From Cyrtodaria siliqua (lineage: Eukaryota; Mollusca; Bivalvia; Adapedonta; Hiatellidae), in the NCBI GenBank assembly GCA_037043455.1, contig JAWPHD010000094.1, positions 124,001 through 188,000 of the forward strand: a DNA stretch of 64,000 nucleotides, written 5' to 3'. A program made the translations under genes and the position numbers. The notes beneath the pieces are model-generated. The model did no database searches. It worked only from the letters and a program-made list of their open reading frames with translations, and was not told the origin of the DNA. Shown piece by piece: positions 33,301 to 45,300 of this stretch. Numbering within the stretch: the first letter of the stretch is position 1; every line of letters starts with the position of its first letter.

Positions 33301-36300
33301 ATATTGGGGGCCAGTTTTGTCCCTTATCATACCTAGTCCTTTACATTAATTGGTTTACGATTTTCATACCAAATTTACATTAATGGTGTTCTACGTCATT
33401 TTTAACACATGTAAGGTTACATATGACGGTCGATTGTTTGTGGTGGAGGCAGACCACCCACTTTTCCTGGGTAGAACCAGTACTGTACACCTCCCGCCAT
33501 CCATAAGAATCGACACTTCCTCACTTATAAGTCGAGCTCCCAGTGGGATTCGAACCTGCTGCAGCAGTGAGAGACAGTGAAGTCTACTAAAGAACTCTGT
33601 AGTTTTGCAGATTAGAAGGTTCTAGGACAATTCTTCATATTTTATCTCGATGTAAATGGAGGATTAGCCTGGCATTTTCATTCCTGTTTGGTGATCATAC
33701 CGTGGCGTAGCCATGCTGAGGCACGAAATACTTGCAATGTTGTTTTTTGGTTGATCATAGCTAGGTAAAAAACATTCTATAATATTAATATCATGTTGCT
33801 GTAGTGTTGAGGTGGGGATTTGCCAAGGACGGCTGCTAATACACTAGGTCTGGCTATGACACTGCCATATAACCAACCTTTCTTGTGTAGCTGTGCCACA
33901 AAACCTAATTCAATCTGTTAAAAATTAGAAAAGTATAAATCTGTATCTGTTTCAATTAACTATATTTACTACAACACTAATGTAACTCAACTGTACTTTT
34001 TAGTGGAGGTAAATGACAAATAAATCATCTCATTCATCCAAGTGTAAAGTTTTTGTTTTGTATCCTGTGAAGCTGGTGGTACTCACATTCTCAAGGATGT
34101 ATTGTCGATTTTTATTTACAGATAAAATCTACTAAGTGATCCTGTTCTATGCCTAAGTAAGCAGTTAAGTGTTGCGTTTGAAGATTGTCATTGAACAATG
34201 CCTGGAACAATTTCTGTACTTATTTTGTATGAATTTATCAAAATAATTAGGTTAGGTAGGTCATAAAAAATAAAAAATATAAGTGTGTATTTGAGGGGCA
34301 CATCTGAGAGGGGCCATATTAAAGAGAGAGTCTGGTAGCTCTGAACACAGCACACATGTATAAGCCAGGCATTTTTTTGAACATTATAAAAGTACAATGT
34401 TAACAAAAAGAAAGAAAAAAAAGAAGATTTGCTGTGCTTTAAATGTCTAGCTTTATTGAGATACACTGGACGTGCGAGCAGTAGCTTTGCCTCCTTGATG
34501 AAAGAAGTTTATTCAAAATAAGATGGTTTTTTTCCCCCCAACAGATATGGTTATTTCAATCACCCTACAAGTTATGCACTTGTTATGCACTGCAGAACTG
34601 AGTGACATGAAATGTTATTGGTGGTTATGTCATCTACTGCTACACAATGAAAAAATAGAGTTAATTAAGTCAGGTAATAGGGTTAATAAGCTGCATCTAC
34701 TGGTTATGTTATTAGTTATAGTAATGTTAGTGTTGATATCCCAATATACCATAAAAGCACGCCAACTCACACATACCATAACCCACACCTCAGACACAAT
34801 ATAACCCAGGATTTAGAAGCCACTTACATTATACGTCGAATCTGACAGCCCGTGGTGAATCACGGACGTAAAACATTCATATACAGTACGACAATGGCGG
34901 CCGTTATCAGCTTTCCAAATCCATTCGCGGTAAAACGCAAAGAGAATCAAAGAATAGATGTAGAATATGTATAGGCCTAGAAGTGCTACCAGCATAAGGG
35001 ACTTTCCTGAAATGTTTAACCAATAGTGTCAATCTAAAGGTATTTATAAGTTCTCACATCTGTTATAATACAGCCAACACATCTGCTATGATACAGTCAA
35101 ACATGTATTAATTAGAGGTTAATATACGGCCGTGATATGCCATTATCGACAAAAGGCACACCACGGCCGTATATTTGCAATTTTATTACATACCGTACTA
35201 TGAATGGAGTAGAATAACAAGAACAAAATGGTACGATTTAAACAAATGAGTTGTCTACAGACTAGGATGCAAACAATTGTTTTGCAAATAAATGAATTAG
35301 GCCCATGTTAAATTAATAAATTACTTTACAATCAGTTTACTGCCTTGTTTGTTTTTAAAAAACACGTTTAAATTTCGACGTTTCAACTTTATTTGAAAAC
35401 AATATTTACTGGGTAGTGAAAAGTTGAGATTTCAACGTCCGTTCCTGCGCTCTATTTCATAGCTCTCCACTATGACATTTTTAGTGCTTGATGGCATTGA
35501 CGTCATGTTGTTTGATGACGTCAACATCTTCGCATGCGAACATTCTGTTGTTACTGTGCCGATTTTCCATAATCCATAATGGCACAGTGTGCCGATTATG
35601 GATTTTGAAATAGGACTGATAATCATTGTTTTTCTGCTAAAATATGTTACTATTTACAGTAAGGTATGTAATAAGAGACCACTAAAAGGGAAGATCAAAA
35701 TTGGTCTCTTGAGCACAGGTTTAGTCTTAATACAGGTGCATTCAGCTGAAACAATGGTCTCGTAAACCAGGTGGTCTCTTAATTATGTTCTCCTGAGCAT
35801 GTTTGACTGTATATGTTAGTTAAATTGAGGCTGGCAAACAAAAACAAAAGTCAAGAATGATAAATATATAAATTATACTATTTGAATCAGATTTTTCAAT
35901 CTAAAATCATCTGGCCTAAACTTTCCCCGCTTTTTAACTGTTGGGCCTTTTATATCGCTTCTAGTTTCACCTGCCTCCATGTCATCCACTTTTGTCTCCC
36001 CTGCAACTTGTGTATTACTTTAGACTACTTCACTCCTAAATACCATTTTGATACATCTTAGTTCTTTAACTGATAAAAAATAAATCTAAAATCTAAAATC
36101 TCTATCCTGATTATTTACAACAGCATCAATAGGTTTACTCTGTAATTGGTCTGTAACTGGTCTGTAACTGATCTGTAATTGGTCTGTAATTGGCCTCAGG
36201 AGTTTTACCAGTCACATGATGTAGGTACAAACATCTTGTACTGCTACAATATTTGGCACGTGCAACTTGGACAGTAAAAATAAGTGTTTTGTAATGTTTC

Positions 36301-39300
36301 TTTTCTATAGGAACATTGACCTACCATTGTCTGTATCTACATGCAAAATCCATTCTGACCAATTCCGGGTAAGAACTATTCCTTAACATACATATATATA
36401 TTTATAAATTCTGAAAAGCTTGTGACATTATTTATTGTTGAAATACGAAGTAAAACATTGTTCATTCATTATACATAATTCATATTGAAACATTATATCA
36501 AATAACTTTCAACTTTGAACTTGTTTACATTCTAGTTGGGGCGTGTTTGAAACAAGGGAAATTACTCTTATATATCCCTGGAATTCAATTTACATTGTAT
36601 CACTAAAGGTAACCAAGATTTGTATTAAATTGAGAATTGGGTCGATATATGTTGGCCCCTGAAAATTCTCTCATACAGATATGCACTTTCTGCTCTGATA
36701 AAAGCATGCTCAATTGCTTTATATTCGGGAAATATGGCAAGGACAAATTCTTTTTTTAAATAAATCTGCACGATAAAAAGAATACTATGTTCAACACCAA
36801 ATACAAATGATATGCAAATGCATAGCTTATAACTTTCCAATTATATTTATATATTTTGTTCAAGCACTTTATCAGCATTAACCCCAAATCTACACGTTTC
36901 TTCAGGACTAATTCGGATTGTAGGCCTATATATATTTGTACATAGGCCGCATATACACAGTAAGCATTTGCCCGAAAACTAAGATAAACGGAATTAATAA
37001 ATACATCTAACCCCCACACAGTTATCAGACAGTAATCAATTACAATCTCCGTTTGTACAACAGTGCTTATAATCCTGTCCTGTGTATTGCCTTCAGTTAA
37101 CATCCACAAGTTTAAAACATAACTTCCACCAATGATACTGGGACAGAAGTGGAAGACATTTAGTATTGTCATACTGCAAAGAAAATAAGCCATAGACATA
37201 AGCCTGTCTACATCTCTCGACGTGAACATAGGACAATTTCCCCCGTAGGTACCCCATACCTGCAATACACAAAAACAAAATGGCGACGATAACGTTGCCG
37301 ATTTGTTTTGGAAACCGCCGATTGTTTCCTTTCTATTGCCTTTTTGCGCTTTCCATTGTGTGAAATAGGTCTGAAATAATCATAAGTATATACTTTTTTT
37401 GCAATTTCACAGATAATAAAACATTAACATAGTGATTAAATACCGTTATTTTATGAAAAAATCCGCCAAATATAATGACGTTAGAGCGATGTCATGAAAA
37501 TAAACAATGTCTAGTTAGAGGCACGTTACGGGGATACTGGCGCAATAAAAATAAAAACGTGTTTTTGCCTGTTTTTTTTTTCTTAAATAAATGGTAACAA
37601 CTTTGAAGTATGACAAATTCGTCATTGGGATTCTTGACAGCGAACATGGACTCACATTCCCTGTCTGGAAAGTATATTCCCCCTCGCCTAACGGCTCGGG
37701 TGAATATAATTTCCAGGCAGGCAATGTGAGCCCATGTCCCACGTCAAGAATCCTAATAACTAATAATCTCATTCAACCGGTTTCCGCGGAAACAAACATA
37801 CCATTGGTGGTTACGGCCTGGATGACTCGTTTTAGCAGCTGGTTTAACTCGGTGATGTGGAGAAGATGAAAGGCGAAGAAATAGCCATCTGTTACTGTCC
37901 CTGCCATGGAACAGCCTAAAAATATCTAGAAAAATACAATCACTGATTAGCATGGAGACTATAAACTTTTAATTGTCTCTAACTGTCAGAGGAAATATGT
38001 TTATAATGTGTGTTTCTAAAGTGACTTATTTAGAAATTGATTGGAATAATTTACACCATTATTATTTTGTTTTGACATTTCTCATGTCACATTCCGACTG
38101 AAAGTACTTAAATGTCGTACTCAGTCTTTAATTTACAACGTTTCATATTAATTATAATGTTAACATGTCATAATATTTAGGCATTTACTTCAACATGACA
38201 TATTCAGTCATTTACTTCAACATGACATATGCATGTCGTTTCTTAAAAAAATAGACCGTCATATATAACCTTACGTGTTGAAAATGACGTTAACTTCAAC
38301 ATGACATATTCAGTCGTTTTCTTCAACATGACATATTGTCATGTACCTTCAACATGACATATTCAGTCATGTACCTTCAGCATGACATATTCAGTCATTT
38401 ACTTCAACATGACATATTCAGTCATTTACTTCAACATGACATATTCACTCGTGTACCTTCAACTTGACATATTCAGTCGTTTACTTCTACATGACATATT
38501 CACCTGTTTACTTCAGCACGACATATTCATTTGTTTACTTACAACATAATAGATGGTTTTAAACCCATACGCCTTCACTTCCAGGTGAGATTCTCCTTTC
38601 TTTTCGGTCCAGCCTTTGTCGTCATCGTCATCATCGTCGTTGGATTTCCTACAATATAAATCAAACTTAAGCACTGAAGCAAGTACAGAATAACTGTTTT
38701 CACAAAACTGACTTTAGACGGGTTTATGCTTTCTTTGTCCATCAATAATTTACCTGTAAAATCTTGATTTCTGAGCGTATTTATTGATACTGGGTGGGGG
38801 TATCATGTCATGTTGGAAGTTGGATTGTAATGTATTCTACAAATTTGATTTTAATGTTTTATATAACTTGGATTCTAATGTATTCTACAAGTTGGATTCT
38901 AATGTATTCTACAACTTGGATTCTAATGTATTCTACAACTTGGATTCTAATGTATTATACAATTTGGATTCTAACGTATTCTACAAGTTGGATTCTAACG
39001 TAATCTACAATTTTGATTCAAATGTATTCTACAAGTTGGATTCTACAACTTGGATTCTAATGTATTCTACAATTTGGATTCGAATGCATTCTACAACTTG
39101 GATTCTAATGTATTCTACAACTTGGATTCTAATGCATTCTACAACTTGGATTCTAATGTATTGTTCAACATGAATTCTAATGTATTCTACAACTTGGATT
39201 CTAATGTATTCTACAACTTGACTCTAGTGTATTCTACAAATTGGAATATAATTTATTCTACAACTTGGATTCTAATGTATCCTATAACTTGGATTTTAAT

Positions 39301-42300
39301 GTATTCTACAACTTGGATTTAATGTATTCTTCAACTTGAATTCTAATGTATTCTACAACTTGGATTCTAATGTATTCTAAAACTTGATTCTAATGTATTC
39401 TACAAATTGAAATCTATTGTATTCTTCAACTTGGATTCTAATGTATTCTAAAACTTGATTCTAATGTATTCTACAACTTGGATTCTAATGTATTCTACAA
39501 CTTGGATTCTAATGTATTCTAATACTTGATTCTAATGTATTCTACAACTTGGATTCTAATGTATTCTACAACTTGGATTCTGATGTATTCTAAAACTTGA
39601 TTCTAATGTATTCTACAAATTGGAATCTAATGTATTCTTCAACTTGGATTCTAATGTATCCTATAACTTGGATTCTAATGTATTCTACAACTTAGATTCT
39701 AATGTATTCTACAACTTGGATTCTAATGTATTATACAACTTGGATTCTAATACAACTTGGATTCTAAAGTATTCTACGAATTGGATTCTAATGTATTCTA
39801 CAAATTGGATTCTGAACACAATCACCTACCTGAATGTGCTGGTTATATCAGCAAACGAGGGAAACATTGGACGATTGGAGATGATGTAGCTGAAGAATAT
39901 GCCCAGAGACAGGAAGTTGTGAATGCCTCCCAAGACATAGATCACGATCACTCCATTTTCAAACCTGTACGTTGGCTGATACCTGAAATTTAATCAAGAA
40001 ATTTGTCAGCATTACATGCCTTACCTTCAAGTAATTGTTTGTAAATGGACAGATTGATAAGAAATGATTTTATGAAAAAGTTAAACAATAATTTTGTTAC
40101 AATCATCCTGTTAAGTTTCGTCTGAATTAGGAATCAGTTGGAAACTGTAAACATTGCATTTCTCAAGACATTTTCATTTAAGAAATAAGGGTCAAAACTC
40201 AGTTAATACTTATTTGATGGCATATAATCATCCTGAATAAGTTTTAAGAAAATCTGTTTTGGAAGAGAACACCCAAGATAATGGATGCCATAGATAAAAC
40301 ATTTGAGTCCAGAGTCACCAATACATGGAATATAACATGTCTGGCTTAGTTACACAGTTTTATTCAGTTAAGTCTGAATCCAAATTTCATATTTAGGAGT
40401 GGTAACAAAACCTTTGGGACACTTACAAGGCCCTTGCGTCATCTTCTCCAGCAGTCCATGCAGCCATGATATAAAACGCAATTGCTAGGGTAATAAACAT
40501 CATAGCATAGTTCAGTGGTAGCCTGAAAAACAACATTTAGATGCAGGCATACACAATTTACAACTTTCTAAAAAAAAAATCTTCTTTGTTAACAGTTTCT
40601 TCACAACATCTAAAAGGATTTTACAGTAACTGTTATAGCCTTTTGAGAGAACCTACAAGTCTAAGACTTAAATTCGGGAAAATGGCCGATTGTTTTTAAA
40701 GAATACACTTCTGAAAAAATACCAAGCATAGATGAAAGATCTGAATTTCCCAGTGAAATAATTCATAATCACTAAATATTAATAACTTGGAATGAAAAAA
40801 TAATTAACTGTCACGATGAGCCATGAAGTAAATAGAGTGTTGGAGACGTTGAGAATGTTCAACAAAGGGGAATACTTTGATTAAAATCATACATCATAAA
40901 CTGATTTTAAATGTAACATAGATAATAGTTTATTAAACTGCTGAGTTTTATTATAAGGAAAGTCTTCACTCAATAGTTGGCGTGTTTTGTTCTTTCACTC
41001 TGACACTTGCCTAAAACCCATCGCCTACCAGTGTATAGAATTCCCACCCCACTAATGGGTTGGCATGCAATTGTCTCTGATACCCACAATTTCATGCTGT
41101 AAAGAAATTATTACCAAGCTTTCACAAGCAATCGCTCCAAAGGGTTGGCATGCACTCATCTCTGCATGATACCCACAATTTTATACCGTAAACAAATTAT
41201 TACCAGGCTTTCAAAAGCAATCGCCCCAATTGGTTGGCATGCACTCGTCTCTGATACCCATAATTTTATACCGTAAACAAATTATTACCAAGCTTTCACA
41301 AGCAATCGCCCCAATGGGTTGGCATGCACTCATCTCTGATACCCACAATTTTATACCGTAAACAAATTATTACCAGGCTTTCAAAAGCAATCGCCCCAAT
41401 TGGTTGGCATGCACTCGTCTCTGATACCCATAATTTTATACCGTAAACAAATTATTACCAAGCTTTCACAAGCAATTGCCCCAATGGGTTGGCGTGCACT
41501 CATCTCTGATACCCACAATTTTATACCGTAAACATATTATTACCAAGCTTTCACAAGCAATCGTCCCAATGGGTTGGCATGCACTCATCTTTGATACCCA
41601 CAATTTTATACTGTAAACAAATTATTACCAAGCTTTCACAAGCAATCGCTCCAATGGGTTGGCGTGCACTCATCTCTGATACCCACAATTTTATACCGTA
41701 AACAAATTATTACCAAGCTTTCACAAGCAATCGTCCCAATGGGTTGGCATGCACTCGTCTCTGATACCCACAATTTTATACCGTAAACAAATTATTACCA
41801 AGCTTTCACAAGCAATCGCCCCAATGGGTTGGCGTGCACTCATCCCTGATACCCACAATTTTATACCGTAAACATATTATTACCAAGCTTTCACAAGCAA
41901 TCGCCCCAATGGGTTGGCATGCACTCGTCTCTGATACCCACAATTTTATACCGTAAACAAATTATTACCAAGCTTTCACAAGCAATCGCCCCAATGGGTT
42001 GGCGTGCACTCGTCTCTGATACTTTATATCCTTGATAATATCACTTGACCAATCCATGAAGTCTCGAATCTTGTTGCTAGGCGATGATCGGTCTACTTCG
42101 TACTTAAATTTCTCCTTGATCTCCTCTCGCAACACTTTCTGTAAAGTATACAAAATATTTTGTTTAAATATGGAAAATATACAATTATGGTTTCATGTCT
42201 TTCTTATTAAATGTCTCAGGGTTTGCATAAAAATGACATAATAATACATGTACATATAGTACATTAACTGGATGCCCTGGTTAAATATCAGTACTGGACA

Positions 42301-45300
42301 GTCAAACTTAGTAACCTCAATCAGCAGGTGAACATGGAAGTATGGACGTAACGAAATGCATTAATTATTCACCTCAACATTCAAATACAATTTGAACATT
42401 CTGACATATTTGGTTAAAACTGAGCCTCATTAGTCCGAGTTAATTATTGCGAAAGTAAAAGTTAACAAATGGACAGACTGCGCCATATCATAATACATGT
42501 GGTGTTAGTAAATGTCCATATAAAAACAACCGCAAGCATGCAATGTTAAGCAAAGTATGTCTGAATGATATAAACAAATCTTATCATTCCGACTAATGTC
42601 TTTCTGCAGTTATATCTATTGATAGCAACACAAGCATATTTATATTAACACCTGTATATTTAGTAATATACCTATTTATAGTAACACATGCCTACTTAAA
42701 CCCCTGACACACAAGGCAACAGTGTCAGAACAAGAGGCCCAAGAGGGCCTGTGGACGCTCTACTCGCTCAAGATAAAGTTTATGTATAAGGGGCCATAAG
42801 TCTTTCAAAAATCATTCAACCAGAACATGGCAATGACAGGTGCAACTAGGCTTAGTACTGATCATCCTCGCCAAGATTCGCTGATATCTGGCAAAGAGTT
42901 CAGAAGAGACTAATCTGGACAAAGTTTGAGTATTAAAACATTTAAAGGGTCACAACTCTGCCAAAAATCATTCAACCGAAATATGGCGATGATATGCACA
43001 GCTAGGCTTGATACTGATCATCCTTGTCAAGTTTCGTCTGTATCAAACCAGGGGTTCAGGAGAACTAGCCCAGAAAAAAATTGTGGTATCAAAATCCTTT
43101 AAAGGGCCATAACTCTGCCAAATATCTGTAAACTGAAACGTGACGATGACTTGCACAACTAGGCTTGGTGCTGATCATCCCTGCAAAATTTCATTGAAAT
43201 CTGGCGAGGGGTTCAGGAGAAGTAGATCAGAAAAAAGGTTGTGTATTAAAACCTTTAAAGGGCCATAACTCCGCCAAAAATCATTCAACCGGAACACGGC
43301 AATGATTTGCACAACTAGACATAGAATTGATCATCCCTAAAAAGTTTCGTTTAATCCGGCCAGGGGTTCAAGAGAACTTAAGTCAGAACAAAGTTTGTGT
43401 ATTAAAACCTTTAAAGGGCTATAACTCCGCCAAAATCATTCAACTGGAACACGGTGACTATGTACAACTAGGCTTGGTACTGATCATCCCTGCAAAGTTT
43501 CAATGCAATCCGGCCAAATGAAGGCCCTTTCCTCTTAATGAGGCCAAGATATAGCATATTTCTAAAAATCAAGTAAATAGTCCAATCTGGATGTTTTTCG
43601 AACTTGACCGAGCTGTCATTGATATTAACAATCTAGTAAAGTTTCATAAAAATCGCATGAAAAATGAAGGCCATATCGTCTTAACGAGGCAAAGTATAGC
43701 ATTTTTTAACTAAATCAAGGGCCATAACTAATCTGTTACTGGTCTGATCTGGCTGGTTTTCGAAACTGTCTGAGCTGTCATTGATATAAACAATCAGGTA
43801 AAGTTTTGTAAAGATCAGATGAAAGATGAAGGCCCTATCAAATTAACGAGGCAAAATATAGCATTTTTAACTAAATCAAGGGCCATAACTTCGCTGTTAC
43901 TAGTCTGATCTGGCTGATCTCCGAAATGTCCGAGCTTTCGTTTATATAAACAATCTGGTAAAGTTTGGTAAAGATCGAATGAAAGATAAAGGCCCTATCG
44001 TCTTAACCAGGCAAAATATAGCATTTTTAACTAAATCAAGGGCCATAACTCCGCTGTTAATGGTCCGATCCAGCTAGTTTTCGAACTTGTCCTAGCTCTC
44101 ATTGATATAAACAATCTGGTAAAGTTTGGTAAAGATTGGCTGAAAGACAAAGGCCCTATCATCTTAATGAGGCAAAATATAGCAATTTTAACTAAATCAA
44201 GGGCAATAACTCCACTGTTAATGGTCCGATCTAGCTGGTTTTCAAACTTGTTCGAGCTTTCATTGATATTAACAATACGTGCAAGTTTGGTAAAGATCAA
44301 ATAATAAATGAAGGTGCTAGAATGTTCACAAGGCTTAATATGGCATTTTTCAGCAAAACAAGAGCCATAAATCCGGTGAAATTATTTCGATCTTGCCGGT
44401 TTTCGAACTTGTCCGAGCTTTTATTAATATAAAGACACTGGCAAAGTTAAGTAGAGGTCTGATTAATATTGAAGGCCCTAGAGTGTTCACAAGGCAGCAA
44501 ATAGCATTTTTCAGAAAAAACAAGGGCCATCACTCCGGTTTTACTGATCCGATTTAGCTGGTTTTCGAACTTGTTTGAGCTTTCATTGATATTAACAATC
44601 TGTGCAAGTTTGGTAAAGATCAAATAATAAATGAATGTGCTAGAGTGTTCACAAGGTAGAGAATGGCATTTTTCAGAAAAAACAAGGATCATAACTCTGG
44701 TGTTACTGATCCGATTTGGCTGGTTTTCGAACTTGTCCGAGCTTTCATTCATATTAACAATATGTGCAAGTTTGGTAAAGATCAAGTAATAAATAAAGGT
44801 GCTAGTGTGTTCACAAGGCTTAATATGGCATTTTTCAGCAAAACAAGGGCCATAACTCCAGTGAAATTTATCCGATCCGGCTGGTTTTCAAACTTGACCG
44901 AGCTTTCATTGATATAAAGACACTGACAAAGTTTCGTAAAGATTCGATTAATAATGAAGGCCCTAGAGTGTTCACAAGGCAAAAGTTAACAGACGGACGG
45001 AAGGACAACGGACGACGGACAACTCGCCATCCCATAAGCTCTGCTGGCCTTTGGCCAGTAGAGCTAAAAAAAATGACTGAGTGGGGTATCATGTATCGTG
45101 TAATATTCCAGTGTGGCAGCACTATATATGCTACGCGTGGACTGTAGTAGATCCACATTACACTTACACACATATGCATTCAAAGTCCAGACTGACAACA
45201 GTGCCTATACCTTTTAGGGTATATATCGGTTCTGTGGCGGAGGGACTATAAACTTAACTAAACATGCAGCAACATTTAGAAGGAGGAAAATAAACGCTCC

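Noticed and set aside
36756..37265. A 169-codon minus-strand frame with GGNCPMFTSRDVDR, reminiscent of the IP3-receptor GNCGTFTRGYR motif, preceded by TTGCAG
   Set aside because: It lies after exon 8 in transcript order, where that motif cannot belong. The rest shows no family resemblance and the phases of exons 8 and 9 already fit without it. Probably a chance frame in AT-rich intron.
38784..39993. Several frames rich in YNLDSNVF / TTWILMYS
   Set aside because: Translations of the 24-bp minisatellite.
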